Part shown: positions 1 through 10,349 of the stretch, one piece after another
Numbering within the stretch: the first letter of the stretch is position 1
Layout of the letters: the number at the start of each line of letters is the position of its first letter
Source: Phaeotremella fagi
Taxonomy: Eukaryota; Basidiomycota; Tremellomycetes; Tremellales; Phaeotremellaceae
Direction of reading: 5' to 3'
Length of the DNA stretch: 64,000 nucleotides
NCBI GenBank assembly: GCA_001599715.1
Contig: BCHU01000003.1
Span: 1,612,001-1,676,000, forward strand
The notes under the pieces: model-generated
The model's database searches: none
Told to the model about the DNA's origin: nothing
Seen by the model: only the letters and a program-made list of their open reading frames with translations
Position numbers and translations under genes: made by a program

Positions 1-91
1 AAAGACCTTGAAGCAAAGGGAACATCATACAGAAAGAAGACCATGTAAATCAAATGGAATACCAATCCAACCTCATCCAATCTGAAGTAGT

Positions 92-680
92 TTACCGAAC
101 CTCAAACCCTTTCCCTCCCCCGATAAACTCCTTAACCTCGTCCTCCCTAACATCCTTGATCTCTTTGATCAACTCCACCCCAGAAACTCTAGCAGCAGGT
201 GGTCCATGTTCTAGGAATTGCTTACTAAACGGGATTCAGCGTTTGCGAGAGTTTTTCATTAGAATCGAGTTGGGGATTCGACTGGAGAGGAGATACTGTA
301 CTGGAATGGGTCGTCCACTTACAATTGATGTATCTTGTCACTAGGTCCAGAAGCGGCTCCTTCCACACTGGAATCGGGATGATTCCTACACCATCCCCTT
401 AAACCCAATTTCGAAGCTCTACCAAGTGAATGTTAGGATGGTAGCATGTGAATCGACGAGCGAGAGCGTAACTCACTCTTTCTGTGTATAATATCTGAAG
501 CTAACTCCCTGTAATCGCATTGAGGTTAGTCGTCATACTGTATATAGGCTATAGCTAGGATTTGATTTACCTGTACAGTCCCTGTTCTGTATATCGGTAA
601 ATTACAATCGTCAATTATCATATGGACATATCGTGGAATTAACAGACTTACACTTTGAATTGTATCAGGTCGTTACCCAT
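92..680 (-). CDS. Acylphosphatase
   Basis: A small enzyme that hydrolyses carboxyl-phosphate bonds of acylphosphates such as 1,3-bisphosphoglycerate. Five exons splice to 101 residues, the usual family length (about 98-105). The start is the ATG at 678-680 (MGNDLIQF) and the stop is TAA at 92-94. The phosphate-binding loop reads TVQGVSFR, giving the catalytic Arg at residue 20. GLRGWCRN gives the catalytic Asn at residue 38. The spacing and the later SGPSDKIHQFKQFL segment match the single-domain acylphosphatase fold. Exon 2 is only 16 nt (571-586) and encodes the TGTVQ turn just before the loop. No organelle signal is visible, so it is probably cytosolic. The next gene, on the same strand, ends about 300 bases upstream of this start. 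Identification is firm; exon edges come from consensus splice sites. Confidence 0.88.
571..586 (-). other. 16-nt microexon of the acylphosphatase gene
   Basis: This exon lies between an intron ending ATACAG and a donor GTAAAT. It keeps frame and supplies the residues T-G-T-V-Q that lead into the GVSFR catalytic loop. Without it the phosphate-binding loop would be broken, which supports the call. Confidence 0.75.
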
Positions 681-976
681 TTTATTCAGTTTTTGGATTG
701 ATGAACGTATTTTGAAATATCTCAGTTAGTTACTGGTTTGTAAGGAAGATTGGATAGATTGTATGTTTATACATCTCAGATTGAAATTGAAGAGATTTGG
801 AGGGATTTACCATTCATAAACTAGCTCAAGATGACGTTCATCTGGTCGCGTGGCTCTGCCGTCGTTATTGCAATCGTACAAAATCTAACAACGACTATGA
901 AGCCTAATGCATCGATACCATTAGTCAAAATGTAAGAGATCAACTGAAGAACATCGGTGGATATGAGAAACTACGA
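681..976. promoter_or_regulatory. Gap between acylphosphatase and dynactin p27 genes
   Basis: AT-rich non-coding stretch holding the acylphosphatase promoter and the 3' end of the dynactin p27 transcript, both on the minus strand. No other gene or motif was recognised. Confidence 0.4.
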
Positions 977-1974
977 CTATGAACATGCAGGATATAATGA
1001 GAATTCCACCCGCACCGCCCAAAAACCAAAACCCAGTGAATACTTAAATCCAAATATATCAAGCAGATCGTATGCGATTAAACCTATGGATGATATCAGT
1101 ATCATGTTCCTATACCCTAAGATAGAGAGATGGGATACAAACTTTGGTATGATCTCACGTAAGAATTCGATATGTTTAGACCTCAACATCATCTCTTGTT
1201 CTTGACCGTTCCCATCCCATTTCCTTTGTGTCGAATGTTCACCATAGATGACTGTATACGGTTCTATCGTTTTCGATTCTTGTATCCCTTCTATCGAATC
1301 GGGAAATAACGTCGTGTTGGAACCTACCCTTTGGTCAGTAACGAAATTACGTCTCATAAGATATAAAAGAGAGAGATTCTGGTTCCACGTACTGAGTATA
1401 CAATGATGAGTCACGTTGACTCCAGAAACTGTCGATCGAGGTTGGAAAGTATTGTTATCACCTATCGAAGGAGATTCCACCCCTAATCCTGATCAATGAA
1501 TGTACACGAGAGAAAGGACATACGACAAGCAACCATGAAATGATTCCAGTTCCCAATCCGTAAAGTCTCTTTCCCCCTAAAAATCACTCATCATCAATCT
1601 ATGCCACCCCATTGAGATAAAAGTTGACTTACCGATTAACGATAACACACAATTCTTCGATTATGCAGTTTTCACCTATCACTATCGGAGCCCCTACAGC
1701 CCAGATACTAGCTTTCGGATGGACGACGGTCCCTTTCCCAATAGTGATTTCACCTTTTAGATCGACGTCTTGACATATTATCGCTGTTGAATGGGAGGTT
1801 GTATTCGTTGATCTGGGGGTGCTATGAGTTTTTGAGGTTGGATTTTGGATTTGAGAGGATAACTTACTTTGACATTGGTTGGTAGTACTTTAGTAGTAAC
1901 AGTTGTGGTAAAACCTCCGACGTCAGCTCAACCTCAACGCCACCCAACTCCACATTTAACCATTTTACTTTCAT
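977..1974 (-). CDS. Dynactin subunit 6 (p27)
   Basis: A pointed-end subunit of dynactin, the dynein cofactor for cargo movement along microtubules. The coding exons give left-handed beta-helix hexapeptide repeats: IICQDVDLKGEITIG, then TVVHPKASIW, PIVIGENCIIEE and IGDNNTFQ. The C-terminal part (IEPYTVIYGEHSTQRKW, then EFLREIIPKF) aligns well with the human p27 end. An intron at about 1333-1396 (donor GTACGT, acceptor GGTAG) restores the frame between CILS and SNTTLFPD. Two ends are uncertain. The start exon was not settled: the ATG at 1972-1974 needs a weak donor to reach the helix frame. The last residues depend on whether a short intron exists near 1075-1110; the 977 stop is the unspliced one. 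The gene is divergent from the syntaxin gene, whose ATG is only about 40 bases away. Confidence 0.8.
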
Positions 1975-2012
1975 CCTCCAATCCCCGTTCTTTTTGTCCT
2001 ACTACATCAACA

Positions 2013-3241
2013 ATGTCATTCAACGATCTAGAAAGGGGTCAAGCATCCCAACCCCTACTCAGAGGTGGTGCACCCGGTAAGTCACCATCCAAGTCGTTGT
2101 CACTAGTTGTAGATGAAGAATACTTATTGTCAACTTTCAGAGGTCGATCAAACATTCTTAAATCTGAAAGATAGCGTTTCGATCCAAATCTTTAAAATCC
2201 AGAGTAACGTTCAAGGGATTACTCGACTTGTTGATAAACTTGGTGGAAATGGTGATAATCAGACTTTGAGGACTAGTTTGTGAGTAGGATTTTTGAGAGA
2301 CTCATTTCAAAGGGAAGAGACTGGTTAAGCTGATAAACGTATCTTTAGACATAATTTAACTGAAGCTACAAGGGAGATGATCAAGAAATCAACGGAGGAT
2401 GTCAAAACTCTAGCATCGTTCCCAGCGGGTGGGCCTGATCAGGTATGTAGCCAATCCATACAATCAAGTTTTGTAGCTTGATATTGACAATACTCAATAG
2501 ACCACGAGGAAACCTATTCAAACGAAACTATCTAAAGAATTCGCAACTGCTTTATCTAATTTTCAACGTATCTCCAAATTATCGGTTGAGAAGCAGAGAA
2601 CGGCGGTTGAGAGTCAGAAAAGAAGGGTTGATGAATTAGTTGAGAATGATGCTGTTGGGTAAGCTTGGTCTTTGATTTTCATCCGTCTTGTTCATTATTG
2701 ATGGTTGATTATGCAGTGACGAAGGTAGAAACTCAGTTGAACTTGAACAAGTTCAAACGCAGCAAGTTAATCAGTAGGTCTTTCATCCTTTATCTTGATA
2801 TTACAGAACTTATACGTCTTTAGGGTATCCACTCAAGAGGTTGAATTCCAAGAGACACTGATAGCGGAACGAGAAGCTGAAATCAGAGAGATCGAATCGG
2901 GGATGCACGAGCTTAACGATATTTTTAGAGATTTAGGGGTGATAGTTCAAGAACAAAGTAGTTTGGTTGGTAAGTTGATGTGTGATTGACCGAGGGAAAA
3001 CGTCAATTGACACCAAATAGATAACATCGAGAGTAACATCACCTCAGTTGCAGCTAATACTTCCTCGGCCGCTGATGAATTGACTACTGCTCATGAATAC
3101 CAAAGAAAGGCTGGACGTAGAATGGCTTGTCTGTTGATTATCCTCGTTATCGTGGTCATGGTCGTTCTTCTCGCTGTGAGTTTATTGACTGCTCTGAAAC
3201 TTTTGGTACGTTGTATTGACGTTTTCTAGATTCTATCTTGA
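2013..3241 (+). CDS. Endosomal/vacuolar syntaxin (Pep12-like Qa-SNARE)
   Basis: A target-membrane SNARE that drives fusion at endosomes or the vacuole. About eight exons splice to roughly 270 residues. The N-terminal helices (from DQTFLNLKDSVSIQIFK, then NVQGITRLVDKLGG) match the Habc bundle of Pep12/syntaxin-7 proteins. Near the C-terminus lies the SNARE motif, starting QEVEFQETLIAEREAEI and with the zero-layer Gln in DIFRDLGVIVQEQ. A single C-terminal membrane anchor (ACLLIILVIVVMVVLLAIL) follows. The last exon is only 12 nt (ATT CTA TCT TGA, 3230-3241) and closes the anchor. The start at 2013 (MSFNDLERGQ) is the first in-frame ATG after the divergent dynactin gene. Pep12 versus Vam3 identity cannot be settled from sequence alone. 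Confidence 0.85.
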
Positions 3242-3545
3242 TATTCTACTTTTGGACTTTTGCCATTCCTTTTCTAGTGCTAGCAGTTTATACCGATAGA
3301 AACAATTTTGTATTGTATGTATACCGATGAATTTTAATATCTGTTATTGTTGACTGAGGTGATAAATCGATATGCATGAGATCAAAGAATTCTATGATAA
3401 AGATATAAGTAAATATATATACAAACATGGTCCTATTCACAGGAGTACAACGAAGGTAGTACAACCAAAGAAGAATAGTGCTAAAGAGAAAGAATAAAAG
3501 ACTATGCTACAGATCAAAAGCCAAAAACCTCCAATCCAAGATCAA
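3242..3545. other. Convergent 3' gap, syntaxin versus unknown protein
   Basis: AT-rich 3'-UTR sequence of two converging genes. No gene-like reading frame or structured element was seen. Confidence 0.4.
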
Positions 3546-4166
3546 TCAAAGTAAACCCAAGAGTTTCGGTTCTCTCGAAGGATCGAAATGTCTTTTCTCA
3601 ATTTCGAAACCCTCAACACGTCTAGGGAAAGAGGGTGTTGAAACGGCTCTAGTGATTTCTTTCGTCATGGTGGTGGTGGTGGTGGTGGTGATGGGTGAAG
3701 AATTATTTTTTAATTGGAGATCAGGTCTGGTAGTCCATTTAGGTGAGGTTGAGGTGGATTGAGGACTTGAATCAGAGATTGATCCGGTTGATGAGGGGGT
3801 TGGTGTCATCCCCCATCCCATTTGAGGGGGTTTGGAAAGTGTTAATGAAGATAAGAAAGATGGTCGTCTGGATGGTGGTGGTGTTGGTAGACCTAACAAA
3901 TGAATCTTCAGTAACATATTACTTATTTCACGACTGGATTTTGACTACTCACCCCGTTGAATACAATCTACACCACCCTCTTCCCTCTCTTCCCGACAGA
4001 AACTGTGGGTCCCAGAATCGAAACTTGATAGTAATTTATGTAATCTCCCTTCGAATTGACTGGGTGATGGACTGGACCGTTGTAGAGGCGGAGTGGAAGT
4101 TGGAGTTAAAGGTGAGGTCGTACTCATCTGACGTGGTTTCTGGGATGTTGGAATGGGTTGAGACAT
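3546..4166 (-). CDS. Unrecognised Pro/Ser/Thr-rich protein
   Basis: Two exons splice across one intron (about 3896-3951; donor GTGAGT, acceptor TTGTTAG) to about 190 residues. The start is the ATG at 4164-4166 (MSQPIPTSQKPRQ). The sequence is low complexity: S/T/P-rich stretches, then the more ordered segment FEGRLHKLLSSFDSG with nearby Cys residues (HSFCREEREEGGVDC), then proline-rich LPTPPPSRRP. A run of eight threonines (3664-3690 region, a CCA/TGG trinucleotide tract) precedes the C-terminal basic part. I do not recognise the family. Codon use is like the neighbours and the intron is canonical, so it is probably a real gene. It faces the transcription factor gene across an 870-bp divergent promoter. 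Confidence 0.55.
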
Positions 4167-5038
4167 CTTTTGATCTTTAATTAAGCTTGGATATATTGAT
4201 AAGATATTGATATATCGTAAATCTTTGATGTTTGGATATACGATCACGAGATTGGTATTCAGACTGATGAATTCGATGTCGATGTTAGCTGATGTTATAT
4301 GTCAAGTTACATTGAAAGGATATGGATGGTTTGAGCCTTCCATTGGTTATTGATAGGTAAGAGGGGAGTCAAGAGGGGAGTCAAGAGGGGAGTCAAGAGG
4401 GGAGTCAAGAGGGGAGTCTGGTTTATCCAAACAAAAGGAAGGCTAAATGGAAGACTACTCACTGAACTACTGTACTTGCAATGTAAGGATGTTGATTGGT
4501 GGCGATGATGTTTCACGTTGTGAGTGTGGGTGGGTGTGGGTTTATGACTGATGCAATGAGAGAGATATAATGAATTGTATGAGGATGAGGATGATCTGCA
4601 ATTGATGATGGCTGGTATGCTGGATTCAGTGAATGAACTATGGTAAGTGTGGTGCTACTCCAACTACCAGTACCAGTGGTTTGTTTTCAATTCAGTCTCC
4701 CCGCAAAGATCGACGGAATTCCGCCACTGCCATATGGATTGTTTCGGTTTTATTTGGTTTACCACCGAAAGCGGCTCAAGGGGAGAAAACGTGGGGGGAT
4801 GATTTAAGAAAACGTTCCTTGCACTCCACTTTTTTAATTTGCCACTTCGGGGTTACAACCGTTTTAGATCTATCTGATGGCCGAAGGTGTTGCTGTTAAC
4901 TGTTGACTTGATATTCTCACACTATCTACTTTAATTTGATTTTTTATTCACTCTTTTAAGTAGTCAACTTGTGTTCATCGAGCAAGTGATACAGTCAGCC
5001 CTATACCTTCCAGCACCACACTTCACTCACCACTGGTC
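4167..5038. promoter_or_regulatory. Divergent promoter region with 12-bp repeat
   Basis: About 870 bp separate the starts of the unknown minus gene (4166) and the Zn2Cys6 gene (5039). The 12-bp repeat array is the only clear element. The short reading frames here have no coding character. A pyrimidine-rich run precedes the transcription factor ATG. Confidence 0.45.
4359..4418. repeat. 12-bp tandem repeat, five perfect copies
   Basis: The unit AAGAGGGGAGTC is repeated five times without a mismatch. It lies in the divergent promoter between the unknown minus-strand gene and the Zn2Cys6 gene. The purine-rich strand is strongly skewed (A/G against C/T). Confidence 0.9.
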
Positions 5039-8000
5039 ATGGTAGATCTTAACGCTGTACACGGTCAACGTCCCGTCAACATCTCACATAGGCCAAATCC
5101 GGATTCAACTATTTTCGTAGAAACAGCTCCACGTCCTCAACAGAACGCTCATAGTCATAGTCACAATGAACCACCTGCTGCACCTGTGTTGAGACGTAAT
5201 CAAGCCTGTTTAGCTTGCAGACGAAGAAAACTGGTAGGTTTTCTTGTATCTATTCCTTTGCCGAGAAATATCGACGCTGACGATGCCTTTAGAAATGTGA
5301 TGCCGTATGTTGAAATCGCACCGCACTCAGGGTAACGGCCACTGACATTTCACTCTGTAGGCTCGACCACACTGTTCTACCTGTATTCGATCTCATAAGC
5401 ATCTTCTTCGGACTGCCCCAAGGACGAATCCTGTTTTGACATGCGATTACGACGATGTAACCGAAGATGATAATCGACCTCGTGTCGGATCGGCAGCTTC
5501 TCCAGAGGCAGACGACGAAGATGCCAAAAGACGTAAAAGAAAAGCTGGCGATAATACCCGAAGAAAGAAGAAAGATGAAGATGCCGATGAGGAACGTGAA
5601 AAATTGGCCAAAAGAATAGGTATGTTGTGAAAGGATTTAGATTACTGACAAGCAACAGAGGAACTTGAACAAGCACTCGCGAAAAAGAATCTTGGTGATA
5701 AAGAACCTACACCTTCATCGGAGAATCTACAGGATGCCACTCGACCTTGGACATCGATGAGACCAATGGAAGCTCCAGCTTTGACCGCTCCTTCCCCAAC
5801 AGCTTTCTTGGATATGTTATCATCAGCTGCAACCTCCCAACTCGATGATTCCAATTTAATCAATGGATTCCGTTCAGGTGCTGCTCCAGATTTAATGATG
5901 AGCGATAACATCGCACCCAGTCCAAGTCCTTTCCCACCTATCGATAATTCCAAAATCAAAGGCTTCACACCAATGTTTGAATTCCATCATACAAAGTTTA
6001 CGACGACTTCGACTTCAACCGATACTCGTCCCTCTACTCAAAGTGGAAGTAGTGGCTCAGGTCAATCGCCTTTCGCCTTCAATTCTGATAATTCACCTTC
6101 TGGACCATCTGTACTGTCTCCCAATGGAATTTTCAACTTTTCCCCTGGACCCATCAACATGCCCGCACCAATCAATACCGGTAATTGGGCACCTCCACCT
6201 GGAGTTGATGGAAAGATAAGTGCTAGTGTTTCATTGGACGGACCTTGGAGAAGTATTGAAACTTCTCAAAACATGTTCGACTCTTCTTATGGTTTGACGG
6301 ATCAGGACAAGATCGACGCTATCAACAATTCGACCAATATCCTACCTGACATGTCGATTGATCCTCCCGTACAGTTAGATCTGGATCAAGGTCTTTTACC
6401 AGAAGAAATCGCTCAACAGCAACAGCTGTTTATGGATTTGTTCTGGCCCGGATGGCCTCCAAACCTTCCACCACCGCATGTCGTCAATGATCTGTAAGTT
6501 TTTCCATAGTGGCATGACTGACGTTTTCAGAATTGAAGCGTTCTTCGAAGTCGTGCCCAACATGGGTAGACTCTTCCATAAAGGACGTCTACTCTCTCGT
6601 ATGGCTTTACCGCCTACCCATTCAAACTTCCCTCACCCAGGTTTGATTCATGCAATCTGTTCAGCTACTGCTGCATGGTGTGCACCAAGTATCTACGGTG
6701 GTGATCAAGGTTTCGCACCCAAATGGACCAATGATGATGATAAATTCGGAAGTGATCTTAATAAACAAGGTTATACCGGTATCACGTCTTCTATGAAAGG
6801 TGATAACCATCCTACAGCAGGTTTACCATTTGGACTTCGACATGCATCGTTCGCGAAAGAAGCTATTCAAGAGGGTTTAAACACCGGAAACAGATTGTTC
6901 GATATCGTCAGGGCAATGGTAGGTCCCAACCATTCAAAATCATTACTGATGTCAGATTATTATGAGTCGAGTTTTCATCGACGACACTAGAATGTTAGAA
7001 TGTTGGGCTTACTGCGGTCTAGTTGCTAGAATGATTTTGCCTTTGGGTTTAAACGTTCGTTCGGCGGAATTATCACTTAAATCTGTCATGTTACCTCCAC
7101 CCGTTGACGCTCTTGAGAGAGAGGAACGAAGAGTGGTCATATGGATGGCTTTGTTCCACGACACCATCGCCAGTTCAGCCTCTGGTTGGGGTACCTCGAT
7201 CTCTTTGGAGGAATTGGTGAGTTGCTCAAGTTTTGTTGTTTTGGGGGTTTCTGGACTGATTCATGGATTCAGAGTGTTCCTTTACCCGTTTCGACTGTTG
7301 ATTTCGAATCTGGACTGGTAAGTCATTCGTCATAGTATGACTTTGTGCTCATGAAAAATAGGAACATATGCCATCCAACCCGCAAGATCTCGATTCACCT
7401 GATTTATGGGTTAAACATCCGGTAGCCGATCCCTTCGTGATGGTTCTTAAAGGTAAGATCAAAGTCATTGCTCAAAGTTGACATTTCAGCTTCGGTCATC
7501 TTGAATCGAGTCAACAAATTCGCTCGAAAATGGAAGAATCGTCATTTGAGAGATGATGATGATTTGGACGGTATGCAACGTCCTGAATTTAGGGAATTGG
7601 CCAATGCGATCGCTTGTTTCCAGTAAGTCTGCTGCTTGGTTTCAAAGGCATAGATAGGTAGCTGACGAACGGAAAACAGAATGAGCTTCCCGCCTAGTCT
7701 CAAGAATCCTTGTAAACTCAGTGCGAAGAAGAAGTTGGATATAAATTTAATTGTTAGTTAGATAGACTGGAACCCGGATCTCCAACTAACGTGGTACAGG
7801 CTGCTCACATGATACCCCACGCATCTATCATATTCTTATACGAACCTTTCGCCGATATAACGGATCCATCAGATTCAGCTGGTCGTAGACTGTTAAACGC
7901 TTGTCAAGCTATCGTCAACATTGTCCAACAACTGGCTAGTCTTATTGGAAATGATTTATCTACCATCATGCATTCATCCGCCTCAGTGTGAGTATATTTT

Positions 8001-9061
8001 ACATGCAGCTGTTGTTGTAATTGACATTAGCTATAGGTGCTTGGTTACCGCTGCTCGAACGGGATTGCTATTCTATCGAGATGCACTCAATCGTAATGAT
8101 CAACAGGCGGCTGATATTCTTCGATCGGATATCGAGATGATAAAGTGAGTGATAATATATGTCCTATATCAATACTGACCATTTTATCAGAATGGCTTTA
8201 GGCCAATTTGGTTTAAGATTCAAAATCGGTCATCATCACGCTCAACTTATCGAATATTTCTTGGACAGAGCGTCTAGTCCAACATACGAGAAATTGAGTG
8301 CCCATTATCCAGAACATCCCAGACCTGGAGCGTAAGTCGATTTTATCTAAACCACAACGTGTATTGATGATCATCACAGACCTGAATTGCATGTCAACGC
8401 CAACTTTGGTAAATGCATTTTAAACGCTTTGAACATTAAAAGAGGTTATTGGAAGTTGACAGCACCAACTCCAACTGGGATTTCACCTTTCGGATCAACG
8501 CCTGATTCAGCAGTTTCCGACAACCAAAATTCAAATCCAAATTCATCGTTCACCAACATGCCACATGCACATAGAAACCCTTCGATCTCATCGTCGAGTG
8601 CTTCAGCCGCTAGTGTTCAGGTAACAAGGAACGATTCAGAATCACCGAATCAAACTGATTCAAACCCAAATTCGTTACCTAAAGGGAATTCAATGTTTGG
8701 TGACGTGAATTTATACTCTAACGGTAATCTTCAAAGTTCAAAAGCGACTTTTGGAAATTCACCACCGAACCAAAATCAAAACCAAAACCAAAACCAGAGT
8801 CAGAATCAGCATCTCGGTTTGAGTTCGTTACCACACATGAACGAACATCCACAACTCTACGTTGGTGGTTTGAAAGTTAATCATGCAGATGGTGGAGTTG
8901 GAGCTAATATCTCGGCTGTTAATGTTGGGGCTGGTCCTGGTGATCAAAGTGGTGGTGGCACTGGGACTGGGAACGGAGCGGATCCAAGGGTTTTATGGGG
9001 TCATTGGGAGAAAGACGGGATACCGGCTGCTACTTGGTTTATTCCTGAGAATCAAAGTTAA
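5039..9061 (+). CDS. Zn2Cys6 fungal transcription factor
   Basis: A DNA-binding regulator with an N-terminal binuclear zinc cluster and a central fungal-specific transcription factor domain. The zinc cluster is assembled from three exons: CLACRRRKL, then KCDA from a 12-nt microexon, then ARPHCSTCIRSHKHL, with the sixth Cys in PVLTC. The first five Cys follow C-x2-C-x6-C-x6-C-x2-C; the last spacing is long (about 19). A basic stretch (KRRKRKAGDNTRRKKK) and a short coiled coil (EELEQALAKKN) follow. Serine/proline-rich linkers come next. The fungal_trans domain begins near RIEAFFEVVPNMGRLFHK and continues over about eight small exons through RMLECWAYCGLVARMILPLG. The C-terminus is Asn/Gln/Gly-rich and ends WGHWEKDGIPAATWFIPENQ. 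The gene has more than ten exons. The target pathway cannot be told from sequence. Confidence 0.85.
5293..5304 (+). other. 12-nt microexon in the zinc cluster of the Zn2Cys6 gene
   Basis: The 12 bases AAATGTGATGCC encode K-C-D-A. They lie between intron 5234-5292 (donor GTAGGT, branch CTGAC, acceptor TTTAG) and intron 5305-5360 (donor GTATGT, branch CTGAC, acceptor TGTAG). Inclusion gives the third zinc-ligating Cys at the canonical C-x6-C spacing. Skipping it would delete that ligand. Confidence 0.8.
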
Positions 9062-9307
9062 ACACTGATAACTGTTTCGTTTTTCATAGAGGATAACTGT
9101 TTATCACTATATGTAACTGTGCTTATACGCATTGTTCATCCCGTTTCCACATTCCTACATACTCTAAATACAAGTTTATAAACATGTCAATTCAGTGATT
9201 GATTATACTATTTTCTTCCACTTTGATTATATATATCAATAGAGCAGACCTATTATTGACTGTCCGTTACTCTTACTCCCACTCCTACTCCTACATGAGT
9301 CTCCACT

Positions 9308-9880
9308 CTAAGAGATCGTTAAATCAGTCTTGAAGAACCCAAGTGAAGTACCTCCGGATGCCTAAAAGATGAATCAGTATGAAGTATAATAATCAAGTGA
9401 GAAAGACATCCGACATACACCAACTAAATAAGTTACTGCAGCTATCAAATGATAATCACCCGAGATACCTGATGGGATTGGGAGATTGGAGACGGTGATA
9501 TTACCGTGTGGAGTGTTACTTTCGTTATTATCACTGGAGTAACGGGTGTTAGTTATCAACACAAGTAAAAACTAAACCTGGAAAGGGAGGGGGGACTTAC
9601 TATAAATCAGTGAATTTGATGAAATCTCCTATACATTCTGTACAATTCAATGAAGACGGTTGGATACCCCAAACAACCTGTCATGCATAATATTAATTGA
9701 CGTTTTCGATGATAATATAGGACTTACGGAGTAATCAACCCAGTTCTGAATGTAGGATTCAGTGTAGAGGACAGCTGTTAGATTTTGACCGGCTGTGACA
9801 GTCGATGGAGAGGTCAGGTTGTAGATCCTTCCGAAACAGAGTGGGAGGATTGTGAGGGCAAAAAGGAAATTTGAGATCAT
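9308..9880 (-). CDS. NIS1-like secreted protein
   Basis: A small secreted protein of about 130 residues. The N-terminus MISNFLFALTILPLCFGRIY is a classic signal peptide. The mature part starts with a segment resembling the NIS1 family of fungal secreted proteins: a beta-rich start with P-S-T-V-T-A-G-Q near residue 25, then YTESYIQNWVDYSVVWG. Four exons splice in frame with canonical GTAAGT/GTATGT donors and end GTSLGFFKTDLTIS before TAG at 9308-9310. Two Cys lie in NCTECIGDF. Several Asn-x-Ser/Thr sites suggest N-glycosylation. In plant-associated fungi NIS1 proteins dampen host receptor kinases; whether this copy does anything similar is unknown. It converges on the Zn2Cys6 gene. Confidence 0.65.
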
Positions 9881-10349
9881 TTCAAGTGTTGTTGGTTGTT
9901 TCTGTATGTGAATGACTTTATTGATGAAGATGAAAGATCACTATTCGAATTTCGACTTGGCTTATATATTTCAATTCCCTTTCATCACTTCGTCATTTCT
10001 TAACTTTACCTTTCAAAATCTACTCCACCACTTTACCTAAAGGGTTATCCTTTCATCGCAATCTAATCTAATCCTGTGTCCAACACACAATCCATCTCAC
10101 TCACCACGCACTTTATGCACCTTATGCACCCATGACACAGCTTCGTTAAACGCGCGATAATAGCGTGTTTCCGAACCAAGTTAAAAGTATAGGTTTCAGG
10201 TTTAAAAGACGTCATCAACCTAAATACTCAATTGCCGCAATTCTCCGTGTGCGCCAATAATTATGGCCTATAGGAGGAATTGACTCTTACTCAAATGCGA
10301 TGTTAACGACGTTGGTTACCCTCCATGCAATGCATCTATCTGTACTAAA
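9881..10349. promoter_or_regulatory. Promoter of the NIS1-like gene
   Basis: About 470 bp between the NIS1-like start and the stop of flavocytochrome b2, both on the minus strand. The CT-rich stretch next to the start may be the core promoter. No specific binding site was recognised. Confidence 0.35.

Noticed and set aside
4307..4516. Minus-strand frame with LTPLLTPLLTPLL repeats
   Set aside because: The peptide is only the translation of the 12-bp DNA repeat; there is no other coding sign.
4633..4899. Plus-strand frame of 88 codons in the divergent promoter
   Set aside because: No domain, codon use unlike genes, and no upstream or downstream exon that fits.
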